Source: an uncultured Pseudorhodobacter sp.
GTDB taxonomy: Bacteria; Pseudomonadota; Alphaproteobacteria; Rhodobacterales; Rhodobacteraceae
NCBI GenBank assembly: GCA_945952425.1
Contig: CAMFIX010000121.1
Location: 1-7,920, forward strand
Direction: 5' to 3'
Length of the DNA stretch: 7,920 nt
The translations under genes and the position numbers were made by a program. Below are positions 1-6,537 of this stretch, in pieces. The notes below the pieces were generated by a model. The model was not told where the DNA came from, ran no database searches, and saw only the letters and a list, made by a program, of their open reading frames with translations. The first letter of the stretch is position 1, and each line of letters begins with the position of its first letter.

Positions 1-1
1 G

Positions 2-526
2 GACCCGAGTTTCATCGAAAAGGCCATATTCGTGACAGAATTGGCCGATGCGGGCTATGCGGCCGCGGTGGTGATGGATGCTTTGGCCATCGACAAGCCG
101 ATGCTGTCGCGGATGACCAAGGTGGCGCGCACGATCCCCTCCGACGTGATCCGCTTTGTCGGCCCGGCGCATGGCATAGGCCGGCGGCGCTGGGAAGAGC
201 TGGCCGACATGACGCGCGACCGGGGCCTGGACCTTGGCGCGCTGGTGGCGGGGTTGACGGGGGCGGAGGCGCTGGCTTCGGACGACCGTTTCGCCCGGCT
301 GGCCCTGGCGGCGGCCAAGGCGATCGAGGTGCCGGGCGAGGTCGAGGCCTCCCCTGCCCTGCCGGTGCGCGATGCCGATGGGGTGATGATCGCCGAGATC
401 AAGACCTCGCCGCGCTCGCTGACGCTGCGCTTTGTCCGCGCGGCGGCGCCCGAATTCCACGATTGGCTGCGCGACAATGCGCAAGCCGAGATCCTGCGCC
501 TGTATCAGGCCTGGAAAGACCACTGA
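2..526 (+). CDS. repB: Plasmid partitioning protein RepB (ParB family), C-terminal part; 5' end outside window
   Basis: RepB is the centromere(parS)-binding partner of the RepA ATPase in repABC plasmids and also contributes to autoregulation of the operon. The frame is open to the left edge, and the residues before the first GTG at 32 (DPSFIEKAIFV) already match the family, so this is a truncated gene rather than a gene starting at 32. Visible family traits are the helix-turn-helix region with 'DKPMLSRMTKVA', followed by 'IPSDVIRFVGPAHGIGRRRW', which is typical of the RepB/KorB DNA-binding core. The C-terminal part ('FHDWLRDNAQAEILRLYQAW') would be the dimerisation region. It is followed by a 224-base spacer and then repC in the same direction, the standard repABC order. 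RepA and the N-terminal ParB motif lie outside the window. Identity comes from recognised motifs and the adjacent repC. Confidence 0.93.
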   Translation, partial: DPSFIEKAIFVTELADAGYAAAVVMDALAIDKPMLSRMTKVARTIPSDVIRFVGPAHGIGRRRWEELADMTRDRGLDLGALVAGLTGAEALASDDRFARLALAAAKAIEVPGEVEASPALPVRDADGVMIAEIKTSPRSLTLRFVRAAAPEFHDWLRDNAQAEILRLYQAWKDH

Positions 527-554
527 GAGCCACAACAGGGAGCACATCAGCAGC

Positions 555-610
555 CAGAAAGAAAGAGCCCCCCAAGGTCACCCCCGGAGAGCCCATCTGT
601 CGTTTCGCAC
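555..610 (-). ncRNA. Candidate counter-transcribed antisense RNA (ctRNA/incompatibility RNA) of the repABC module
   Basis: A minus-strand promoter-like pair lies at 616-643, which would start transcription near 609-610. About 55 bases downstream is a G-rich stem that pairs CUCUCC with GGGGGG (with two G-U pairs), followed immediately by CUCUUUCUUUCU, resembling an intrinsic terminator. The predicted length of roughly 55 nt agrees with known repABC ctRNAs, which are about 55-60 nt and lie on the opposite strand between repB and repC. Both ends are estimates. The RNA would pair with the repBC leader and favour a structure that hides the repC start. The position is strongly expected from the family; the exact boundaries and the terminator are inference. 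Confidence 0.5.
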
Positions 611-619
611 CCTCAGATG
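594..619 (+). other. Inverted repeat in the repC leader
   Basis: CATCTG (594-599) and CAGATG (614-619) are perfect 6-base inverted arms around a 14-base loop. In the repBC messenger this could form a stem-loop covering the proposed 5' end and -10 region of the antisense RNA. Such a hairpin would be the natural contact site for antisense pairing, but only the dyad itself is seen. Confidence 0.4.
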
Positions 620-643
620 TACCAGCTTCTTCGTGACAGTCAA
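616..643 (-). promoter_or_regulatory. Candidate ctRNA promoter
   Basis: Read on the minus strand, TTGACT (638-643) is followed after 16 bases by TACATC (616-621). The -35 element is close to the sigma-70 consensus; the -10 element is weak. It points toward repB, as expected for a ctRNA. Transcription start was not determined. Confidence 0.45.
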
Positions 644-714
644 GGAACCGATTCGGGTTTGACCGGGTCGGCTGGGTTGTCTTTTGCCTGAAAATGGCAA
701 GGCTTCGTGACGCA

Positions 715-732
715 AGGTCCGGGCAAGGACTT
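715..732 (+). other. Hairpin close to the repC start (possible translation-control stem)
   Basis: In RNA, AGGUCC (715-720) can pair with GGACUU (727-732) around the six-base loop GGGCAA, with one G-U pair. It ends 18 bases before the repC ATG, in a leader with no strong ribosome binding site. In repABC plasmids antisense pairing shifts the leader into a structure that blocks repC translation or stops transcription. This stem, and the smaller TTGCC/GGCAA stem at 684-700, are candidates for that element. Confidence 0.35.
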
Positions 733-750
733 CGGTTGCCGTGAAAGAAC

Positions 751-1776
751 ATGGGATTTCAACGGATTTCTGCAGCCGAGCGACTGCGGGGCGGTCGAGA
801 TTTGTCCGCGGGCAAACCGGACCGATTTCGGCTGATGGAGGTGTTGCGGCAGGCGGCGCCCGGGTTGGGCCTGGGGGCGTCGGTCGTGGCGACGGTGGAT
901 GCGCTGTTGTCCTGCCTGCCGCCCAAGCGGGGCCATGACGTGGTCCATGCGTCGAATGCGACGCTGGTGCTGCGGCGCAACGGGATTTCCGAGCGCAGCC
1001 TGCGTCGGCATCTGGCCGAGCTGGTGGCGCTGGGGCTGATCGTGCGGATCGACAGTCCGAACCGCAAGCGCTATGCCAAGCGCGATCCGGAGGGAGGCGC
1101 GTTGCGGTTCGGCCTGGACATGGGGCCGCTTTTCGCCGCCTTTGACCGGCTGCAGACCCTCGCGGAGGCCCGGGCGCAAAGGCTCGCGCGGCTGGCCTTC
1201 CTGCGCGCCAAGCTGCGCGCGGCCCTGCAGCGGAGCCCCGATCCGGAAGCCGCGCGCGTCTTGCGCCGCCAGATCGAACCGGAGGTGCTGGAGGCCTGGA
1301 TCGCTCGGCTCGCGCCTGTGGATGACCTTGTGAGGCCTGCGGATGAAACGCCGTTTGTGGCCGTCAGCAACGGCCAAAATGACCGGCAACGACAGAACTC
1401 AAGTAAAGACCTTATTGAAGAACCCCGCGACATCTCGCCAGACCTCCTGACGGAACTTTGCCCCGAGGCCAGCGCCTTTTGCGTAGAGAAGCCCGCGTCT
1501 CTGGCCGATGTGGTGACACAGGCCCGAAACCTGGCTCCGATGATGGGCATCGACGCGGCTTGCCACGCAGCGGCCCAGGCGCGCAAAGGCCCCGTCGCAA
1601 CCGCCCTGACGATCTGGGTTCTCCTGCAGCTGCAACCCCGCATCCGCAACCTCGGGGCCTATTTCCGGGCCGTCACCACGGGGACGCGCAGCGAAACCTT
1701 CTGCCCCTGGGCGATCCTCGACCGGCTTGCCCGCCAAAACGGCTCTTGTCCGCGGACAATCCCGGGGTGCGCCTAA
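751..1776 (+). CDS. repC: Replication initiator RepC of a repABC replicon
   Basis: RepC is the essential initiator of alphaproteobacterial repABC plasmids and acts mostly in cis on an origin inside its own gene. The 341-residue product shows the typical order. There is an N-terminal part with 'FRLMEVLRQAAPGLGL', then a winged-helix DNA-binding region at about residues 60-110 ('HASNATLVLRRNGISERSLRRHLAEL', 'DSPNRKRYAKRD'). A long helical segment and a variable polar linker at about residues 200-230 follow, and then a C-terminal domain ending near 'IRNLGAYFRAVTTGTRSETF'. The ATG at 751 is chosen because an in-frame TGA lies at 742-744; no strong Shine-Dalgarno is visible, which fits translational control. 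The protein is somewhat shorter than the roughly 400 residues of well-studied RepC proteins, apparently in the linker and C-terminus. Its TAA overlaps the TAG of the convergent kinase gene by 4 bases. Confidence 0.95.
   Translation: MGFQRISAAERLRGGRDLSAGKPDRFRLMEVLRQAAPGLGLGASVVATVDALLSCLPPKRGHDVVHASNATLVLRRNGISERSLRRHLAELVALGLIVRIDSPNRKRYAKRDPEGGALRFGLDMGPLFAAFDRLQTLAEARAQRLARLAFLRAKLRAALQRSPDPEAARVLRRQIEPEVLEAWIARLAPVDDLVRPADETPFVAVSNGQNDRQRQNSSKDLIEEPRDISPDLLTELCPEASAFCVEKPASLADVVTQARNLAPMMGIDAACHAAAQARKGPVATALTIWVLLQLQPRIRNLGAYFRAVTTGTRSETFCPWAILDRLARQNGSCPRTIPGCA
1363..1425. other. AT-rich segment in repC, candidate origin of replication (oriV)
   Basis: Codons about 205-225 of repC, encoding the polar linker 'NGQNDRQRQNSSKDLIEE', contain a distinctly AT-rich stretch (for example AACTCAAGTAAAGACCTTAT) in otherwise GC-rich DNA. 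In repABC plasmids the origin maps inside the central part of repC in a low-GC region. The local composition is seen; the origin role is inferred from the family. Boundaries are approximate. Confidence 0.5.
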
Positions 1777-3161
1777 ATCCCGCGCCAGCCCCTGCCCCGT
1801 TGCAGGCCAGCCGCGAAAAGCGCGCGCCAGGCCTGCGGCTGAGCCTTTGCGACATGCCGCACCCCACCCGCAACCGGCGCGACAGGGTGCCCCAAAACCT
1901 CCGCCGCCATCCAGGCCGCACCGAAACCCGTGCATTCCGGCTCGGTCGAAACCTGCACATCCAAACCGCAGGCATCCGCCAGAAACCCCGCGAAGAAGCG
2001 GCTTTTCGCGATGCCCCCGTCGATCGAAAGCGGCCCGCGCAGCCCCGCCACCTGGCCGAGGATGGCGACCAGATCGGCCGTCTGATAAGCCACGCCCTCC
2101 ATCAGCGCCTGCACCATGTCGCGCCGCCCCATGCCGGGCGCCAGGCCGATCATCACCGGCGCGGCACTTCGGTCCCAATGCGGCGCACCGAGGCCCGAGA
2201 AGGCCGGCACGAAGACCAGCCCGCGCCCCACCGCCGAAGCCGCGGCGAAACCGTCGAAATCGCCGACCCCTTTCGCCAGCCCCGCCGCCAGCGCCCATTC
2301 CAGCGCCGAGCCCGCGTCCTGCACCCCGCCATCCACGGCGTAACGGATGCCCTGCCCCAGATCCCAGGCGACGGTCGGCAAGAGCCCCTGCACCTCGCCC
2401 GGCCGTCCCTCGGTCAAGGCCAAGGCGAAGGCGCCGGTGCCGAAGGTGATCTTGCCCTCGCCCGGGCGCCGGCAGCCGTGGCCGTAAAGCGCGGCCTGCT
2501 GGTCGACGATGGCGGCCAGCACCGGCACGCCCCCCACCGCGCCAAAGCCCGCGGTGTTCGCCCGGATCTCCGGCAAGGCCTCCATCGGCACGCCGAAAGC
2601 CGTGCAGAGCCGCGCGTCCCAGGCGCCGGTCGACAGGTTCATCAGCCCGGTCCGCGAGGCCGTCGCGCGGTCGGTCGCGAAATGCCCCGTCAGCCGGTCC
2701 AGGAAAAACGCATCCGACGTCCCAAGCCGCACCCCTTTGCGCGCCACGCCAGCCACGTTTCGCAGCATCCAGGCGAACTTCCCGGCCGAGAAATATGGGT
2801 CCAGGGGCAGGCCCGAAAGCGCCGCGATCTCGGGCCCCAGGCCCTCCGACTCCATCTCCGCCAAAATCCCCAGGCTGCGACGGTCCTGCCACGAGATCAG
2901 CGGCGACAGCGGCTCGCCCGTCGCCCCGTCCCAGGCGAGGCAGGTCTCGCCCTGGTTCGCCAAGGCGATCCCGTCCGCCGGCCCGGCCTCCGCCAGCAGG
3001 TCACGAATGTGGCCAAGGATCTCCAGCGGCTCCAGTTCCACCCGATCCGGGGGCAGGTGATGCGTGCGGTGGCGCCGCTGGCCGAGAATGCGCGTCCCCC
3101 GCTCCGTCAGCTCCAGCACCCGGGTCGAGGTCGTGCCCTGATCGACGGCAAGGATGCGCAT
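1773..3161 (-). CDS. FGGY-family carbohydrate/polyol kinase, GlpK-like, substrate unknown
   Basis: This 462-residue protein is an ATP-dependent FGGY kinase, closest in appearance to glycerol kinase. The N-terminal domain begins 'MRILAVDQGTTSTR' (phosphate-binding loop). 'WQDRR' lies at 91-95, 'DPYFSAGKFAWML' around 121-133, the catalytic aspartate is probably D220 in 'VDQQAAL', and the ATP-domain motifs 'ITFGTGAF' (238-245) and 'DGGIAKSRFF' (381-390) follow. It is shorter than E. coli GlpK (about 500 residues). The GlpK motif NQRET, whose Arg contacts glycerol, reads NQGET here (residues 69-73), while the following Glu and the Tyr of 'DPYFS' are kept. A different or larger polyol is therefore plausible. 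The ATG follows the previous stop directly (TGAATG), with GGAGGG (3166-3171) inside the end of the upstream gene, suggesting coupled translation. It is the last gene of the operon and converges on repC. Confidence 0.9.
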   Translation of the reverse strand: MRILAVDQGTTSTRVLELTERGTRILGQRRHRTHHLPPDRVELEPLEILGHIRDLLAEAGPADGIALANQGETCLAWDGATGEPLSPLISWQDRRSLGILAEMESEGLGPEIAALSGLPLDPYFSAGKFAWMLRNVAGVARKGVRLGTSDAFFLDRLTGHFATDRATASRTGLMNLSTGAWDARLCTAFGVPMEALPEIRANTAGFGAVGGVPVLAAIVDQQAALYGHGCRRPGEGKITFGTGAFALALTEGRPGEVQGLLPTVAWDLGQGIRYAVDGGVQDAGSALEWALAAGLAKGVGDFDGFAAASAVGRGLVFVPAFSGLGAPHWDRSAAPVMIGLAPGMGRRDMVQALMEGVAYQTADLVAILGQVAGLRGPLSIDGGIAKSRFFAGFLADACGLDVQVSTEPECTGFGAAWMAAEVLGHPVAPVAGGVRHVAKAQPQAWRALFAAGLQRGRGWRGI

Positions 3162-4331
3162 TCAGCCCTCCAGCGCGAAAGTGACCGGGCCTTGCGCGGC
3201 CCCGAACTCCGGCGTCACCACGATCCGGCGCTCTGGCCCGGTGGTCAAGCGGCGGTGAAAGACCACGCGGCCCGTGGCATCGCGGGCGACCAGGGTGCCC
3301 CGGTGCGGTGCCGCGGCATGCAGCTGCAAGGCCAGAGCGCCGCCGGGCGCCCAGGCCTGCGGCATGACCCAGGCGAGGCCCGCTCCGGCGACCAAGGGCA
3401 GGGCAGGCGGCGCCGCCCCCAGCATCCCCCGCGCCACCGCCCGGCCTTCCGCCCAGCACCAGCCCGCGGTCTCCACCCCCCGCAGCACATTGCCCGTCGC
3501 GTAAATCCGTGGGTCCGAGGTGCGGCCCATGCCGTCCACCCGCGGCCCCAGGGTCGCCGCGTCGATCTGCAGCCCCGCCAGCCGCGCCAAGGCCGCCTCG
3601 GGCCGAAAGCTCCCGGTCATCAGCAGCCCGTCGCAGGCAATCTCCTGCGCAACGCCCCCCGCGGTGAACCGCACCGCCGCCAGCCGCCCACCCTGCGCCA
3701 CGAGATCCGTCACCTCGACCCCGCGATGCACCGGAACGCCCATGACCCCCGGCAACCAGCGGAAGGGCGCGCGGGCGACCAGAGCTTGCCGCGGCTCCAG
3801 CAGGGCCACCGGCACCGCCCCCGCCTGGCGGCAGGTCAGAAGCGCCGACATCGCCACCAGCTCGCTGCCCAGCACCACCACGCGGCGAAAGGGCAGGGCG
3901 CCCCGATGGAACCACAGGTCTTGCAGGCTGCCGGTGGTCATCACGCCCAAGGGTCGCTCGCCCGGCAGCAGGCGCTCCGCCCGCGTGGCCTCGCGCGCGC
4001 CGGTGGCAAGGAGGATGCGCTTGGGCGCCATCTCCTCCACCCCGCGGTCGGAGGTCAGGGTCACCACCCCCTCCGCAATCCCCACGACCGAGGTCGCCAG
4101 CCGCAGCTCGGCCCCCTGCGCCGCCGCCACCAGCCGCGCAGCATAGGCGGCGCCCCCCATCACCCGGCGAAACTCGCGCCAGCCATAGGGCGAATGCCCG
4201 CAGGTCAGGGGCATCGCCCCGGCCTCTGCCTGCCTTTCGGCGATCACCACCCGCTGACCCGCCGCCACCAGAACCTGCGCCGCGGCCAGCCCCGCGGGCC
4301 CCGCGCCGACGATCAGCACATCCGGGCTCAT
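3162..4331 (-). CDS. NAD(P)/FAD-type oxidoreductase, partner of the GlpA-like dehydrogenase
   Basis: The product (389 residues) is a flavoprotein of the pyridine-nucleotide-disulphide oxidoreductase fold. It begins 'MSPDVLIVGAGPAGLAAAQVL' with the FAD-binding GxGxxG at residues 9-14. 'CGHSPYGWREF' (44-54), 'LLATGARE' (107-114) and the distal FAD motif 'DPRIYATGNVLRGVETAGW' (273-291) follow. The second nucleotide-binding loop is degenerate ('VVVLGSELVA', 151-160), so use of NAD(P)H is doubtful. The last 80 or so residues look like a small beta-rich domain. The open frame extends further upstream, but the ATG at 4329-4331 is chosen because the FAD motif begins right after it and because it forms an ATGA overlap with the previous stop. 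Pairs of a DAO/GlpA-type flavoprotein with this type are known from opine oxidases, hydrogen cyanide synthase and Thermotoga/Clostridium glycerol-3-phosphate oxidation clusters, so a heteromeric dehydrogenase is likely. Confidence 0.87.
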   Translation of the reverse strand: MSPDVLIVGAGPAGLAAAQVLVAAGQRVVIAERQAEAGAMPLTCGHSPYGWREFRRVMGGAAYAARLVAAAQGAELRLATSVVGIAEGVVTLTSDRGVEEMAPKRILLATGAREATRAERLLPGERPLGVMTTGSLQDLWFHRGALPFRRVVVLGSELVAMSALLTCRQAGAVPVALLEPRQALVARAPFRWLPGVMGVPVHRGVEVTDLVAQGGRLAAVRFTAGGVAQEIACDGLLMTGSFRPEAALARLAGLQIDAATLGPRVDGMGRTSDPRIYATGNVLRGVETAGWCWAEGRAVARGMLGAAPPALPLVAGAGLAWVMPQAWAPGGALALQLHAAAPHRGTLVARDATGRVVFHRRLTTGPERRIVVTPEFGAAQGPVTFALEG

Positions 4332-5680
4332 GCCTGCACCCCGATCCCGGGCGCGATCCGCCCCCGCGTCATTTCTTCCAGCGTTCCCAGGCAGTTGAAC
4401 CCCTGGCAGCGCCCCATCCCGCAGCGCGTCCGCCGCTTCAACCCGCCCAGGTCGCCCGGCGGGAAGGGGCCGTCGAGCGCGGCAAGGATTTCCCGCCGCG
4501 TCACCATCTCGCAATGGCAGACCACGCCGCCATGCCCCGGGCTTTGCCAGTCGCGGGGCCGGTGCTCGGCGAGGTTGGGCATCGGCAGGGCAGGGGAGGC
4601 CAGCACCGGCCCAACCCCCAAGAGCCCCGCCGCATGCGCCGCCAGCCCCAAGGAGGCCGTCAGCCCCGTCGACCGGATGCCGCCGACCGTCAGCCAGCCC
4701 CGCGCGGGCTCGTGCCGGATGCGGTAGTGTTTTTCGTCGGAGGCCGGCCGCAGCCCGGCATAGGTCGCGGTCACCGGCATGCCCGCCAAGGCCGGCAGGA
4801 TTTCCACCGCCCGCAGCAGCAGGGCCTGCAGCTCGGCCGTCGTCACCGTGGGGCGGTCGCGGTCCGGCGTCTCTTCGGCGGTCGGGCCGATCAGCAGGTT
4901 GCCAAAGGCGGTGCGGCAGAGGACGACGCCCTTGGTGCGCGGCTCGGGCACGGGCAGGACGATATGGGTCAAGAGCCTGGCCGCCGCCTTGTCGAAGACC
5001 GCGAACTGGCCCTTGCGCGGGCGGATGGTGAAATGGGCCTCGCCCAGCAGCAGCGCCTCGATGCGGTCGCCATACAGCCCCGCGGCATTCACCACCGTCG
5101 CGGCCCGCAAGGCGCCACTGTTGGTCTGCAAGGTCCAGGTGCCTTCGAAGGTGCCGCCGGTCACCTCGGTCGCCCGCAGGATGACCCCGCCCGCGCCGAG
5201 GATCTGCTGCGCATAGGCGTGGAAGGGCGTCCAGGGGTCGATGACATGCTCGCGCGGGACCAGGACGGCGCCTTGGGTGGGGGCGAGGCCGGGCTCGCGC
5301 GTGGCGACCTCGGCGGGGGTCAGCAGGGCGGTGTCGGTGACCCCGTTGCGATGGGCGGCGGCGAGGATCTCCGGCAAGGCTCCGGCCTGGGCCTCGGTCC
5401 AGGCGACGACCATCGCGCCCGTCTCCAGCAGAGACAGGTTCAGCGGAGCCATCAGCGTCAGGAATTCGGCATAGCCCGCCTGCATACAGGCCAGCTCCAG
5501 ACTGCCCTCGGGCGCGTCAAAGCCGGTGTGCAGGATCGCGCTGTTGGCCTTGGAGGCGCCCGACAGGATGTCGCCGCCCTTTTCCACCAAGGCCACCCTT
5601 TGCCCCTCCAGCGCCAGGCGGCGGGCAATGGCCACCCCCACCACGCCCGCGCCGATCACGGCTGCATCGAAGCTTTCCAT
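4328..5680 (-). CDS. GlpA-like FAD-dependent glycerol-3-phosphate (or polyol-phosphate) dehydrogenase with BFD [2Fe-2S] domain
   Basis: This 450-residue protein combines a DAO-type flavin dehydrogenase with a BFD-like iron-sulphur domain, the architecture of anaerobic glycerol-3-phosphate dehydrogenase subunit A. The N-terminus has the dinucleotide motif 'AVIGAGVVGVAIAR' (7-20), an acidic end of the Rossmann unit ('LVEKGGD'), and 'SGASKANSAILHTGFD' (40-55), typical of GlpA/GlpD. 'RPASDEKHYRI' (311-321) lies in the substrate/FAD region. The C-terminal domain has C388-H-C390 and C425-x4-C430, matching the CxC...CxxxxC cluster ligands; an extra Cys is at 420. E. coli GlpA is longer (about 540 residues). 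The reaction would be oxidation of a polyol phosphate to a keto phosphate with electrons passed to quinone or to a partner flavoprotein. GAGG (5686-5689) supports the start. It is the first gene of a three-gene operon. The true substrate is not determined. Confidence 0.87.
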   Translation of the reverse strand: MESFDAAVIGAGVVGVAIARRLALEGQRVALVEKGGDILSGASKANSAILHTGFDAPEGSLELACMQAGYAEFLTLMAPLNLSLLETGAMVVAWTEAQAGALPEILAAAHRNGVTDTALLTPAEVATREPGLAPTQGAVLVPREHVIDPWTPFHAYAQQILGAGGVILRATEVTGGTFEGTWTLQTNSGALRAATVVNAAGLYGDRIEALLLGEAHFTIRPRKGQFAVFDKAAARLLTHIVLPVPEPRTKGVVLCRTAFGNLLIGPTAEETPDRDRPTVTTAELQALLLRAVEILPALAGMPVTATYAGLRPASDEKHYRIRHEPARGWLTVGGIRSTGLTASLGLAAHAAGLLGVGPVLASPALPMPNLAEHRPRDWQSPGHGGVVCHCEMVTRREILAALDGPFPPGDLGGLKRRTRCGMGRCQGFNCLGTLEEMTRGRIAPGIGVQA

Positions 5681-5725
5681 GGCATCCTCGGTTGACCGGG
5701 CGCGCGCGCCGTGATTTCGTGCCCT

Positions 5726-5754
5726 TGGGTAGCAAGGCCTGCCCGATCCGTCAA
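5726..5754 (-). promoter_or_regulatory. Candidate promoter of the dehydrogenase-kinase operon
   Basis: On the minus strand TTGACG (5749-5754) is followed after 17 bases by TACCCA (5726-5731). The -35 box is good and the -10 box poor. It sits in the 95-base divergent spacer and would leave a leader of roughly 40 bases before the GlpA-like ATG. The dyad at 5761-5774 lies just upstream of the -35 box, so a bound regulator could touch RNA polymerase or block it. Confidence 0.4.
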
Positions 5755-5760
5755 CCTTTT

Positions 5761-5774
5761 TGCCCGAACGGTCA
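5761..5774. promoter_or_regulatory. Candidate operator 1, directly before the deoR start
   Basis: TGCCCG-AA-CGGTCA is a dyad with one mismatch, ending one base before the deoR ATG. It matches 13 of 14 bases of the dyad at 6535-6548; the run CCGAACGGTCAT (5764-5775) is identical in both. A protein bound here would cover the deoR ribosome binding region and lie just upstream of the -35 box of the divergent operon. Which regulator binds is inferred from position; the symmetrical form would also suit a TetR-type protein. Confidence 0.55.
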
Positions 5775-5775
5775 T

Positions 5776-6537
5776 ATGAAGCCCTCTCAGCGTCACGACC
5801 TGATCCTGGCCCGCGCCGCCCAAGGCGCCCGGATCGAGGTGGAAGAGATCGCGCGCCAGACCGGGGCCAGCCGCGAGACGATCCGCCGCGATCTGGCCGC
5901 GCTGGACCGTGCCGGGCGGCTGCGGCGGGTGCATGGCGGGGCGCTGGCGATCCCGGCGCTGTCGGTGGAAGACCCGTTTCCGCAGCGCCTGCAGGCCCAG
6001 GTTGCCGCCAAGCGCGCCATCGCGCGGCATGTCGCGGCGGGGCTGAAGCCGGGGCATTCGATGTTCATCGACACCGGCACGACGACGCTTTACCTGGCGG
6101 AAGAGCTATCCCGGCTCAAAGGCCTGATTATACTGACGAATTCCGCCGAAATTGCGACTTTGGCCGAACGCGGCGAAGGCGCCCGGGTCATCCTGATCGG
6201 CGGCGAGTTCCGCGGGGCAGGGCGGGAGTCGCTCGGTGCCATGGCGCTGGCCCAGATCGCCCAGTTGCGGGCCGCCGAGGCGATCCTGACCGTGGCCAGC
6301 CTCACCCCCGATGGCGCCGCCGACATCGACCCGCAAGAGGCCGAGGTCGCCCGCGCGATGGCGCGGCAAGCGGCGCGGGTGACGGTGCTGGCCGATGGCT
6401 CCAAGATGATGCGGCCGGGGGTGTTCGAGGTCGCGCCCTTGCCTGCCATCCACCGCGTGGTGACCGATTCCATGCCCCGCGCCCTGCGCCAGGCCTGCGA
6501 GGCGGCCGGGACACAGGTGGAAATCGCACAAGAATGA
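5776..6537 (+). CDS. DeoR/GlpR-family transcriptional repressor
   Basis: The 253-residue product is a full-length DeoR-family regulator. The N-terminal winged helix (residues about 5-57) contains the family signature 'VEEIARQTGASRETIRRDLAAL' region, followed by 'GRLRRVHGGAL'. The C-terminal sensor domain has the phosphate-sugar binding loop 'DTGTTT' (99-104), 'LTNSAEIA' (120-127), 'LIGGEFR' (140-146) and 'LADGSK' (205-210). Members usually repress catabolic operons and respond to a phosphorylated sugar or polyol intermediate. The frame is open from 5692, but the ATG at 5776 is chosen because the family homology begins with 'MKPSQRHDLI' and upstream codons give non-family sequence. No Shine-Dalgarno is evident, and a candidate operator overlaps the place where it should be, which suggests autoregulation. 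It is divergent from the dehydrogenase-kinase operon, whose product or substrate phosphate is the likely effector. Confidence 0.93.
   Translation: MKPSQRHDLILARAAQGARIEVEEIARQTGASRETIRRDLAALDRAGRLRRVHGGALAIPALSVEDPFPQRLQAQVAAKRAIARHVAAGLKPGHSMFIDTGTTTLYLAEELSRLKGLIILTNSAEIATLAERGEGARVILIGGEFRGAGRESLGAMALAQIAQLRAAEAILTVASLTPDGAADIDPQEAEVARAMARQAARVTVLADGSKMMRPGVFEVAPLPAIHRVVTDSMPRALRQACEAAGTQVEIAQE

Larger units (their letters stand above)
527..750. promoter_or_regulatory. repB-repC intergenic control region
   Basis: This 224-base spacer contains no convincing protein gene. In repABC plasmids the equivalent region encodes a small antisense RNA on the opposite strand that limits RepC synthesis and determines incompatibility. 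Features visible here are a minus-strand promoter-like pair, a wobble-paired hairpin followed by a U-rich tract in minus orientation, a 6-base inverted repeat, a hairpin close to the repC start, and a 9-base direct repeat (CTTCGTGAC at 629-637 and 703-711). It is more AT-rich than the flanking genes. The regulatory role follows from family knowledge and position; the individual elements are listed separately. Confidence 0.75.

Noticed and set aside
734..752. parS-like palindrome near the repC start (GTTGCCGTGAAAGAAC)
   Set aside because: Outer GTT/AAC are present but the inner GC and symmetry of the repABC parS consensus are missing.
1619..1638. GTT...AAC dyad around CTGCAGCTGCAG in repC as a parS site
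   Set aside because: The spacing between GTT and AAC is 19 bases rather than 16 and the arms do not pair well.
4332..4514. N-terminal extension of the second flavoprotein
   Set aside because: The residues are an out-of-frame reading of the GlpA-like C-terminus; the FAD motif starts immediately after the ATG at 4331.
1458..4727. Open frame of 1089 codons on the plus strand opposite the kinase and flavoprotein genes
   Set aside because: Arg/Pro/His/Gln-rich low-complexity product with no recognisable domain; GC-rich antisense shadow of three well-supported minus-strand genes.
4514..5695. Open frame of 393 codons on the plus strand opposite the GlpA-like gene
   Set aside because: Gly/Gln/Arg-rich composition without motifs; shadow of a recognised dehydrogenase.
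5692..5775. N-terminal extension of the DeoR protein starting at 5692
   Set aside because: The extra 28 residues are not family-like and would cover the divergent promoter and candidate operator; homology begins at the ATG at 5776.
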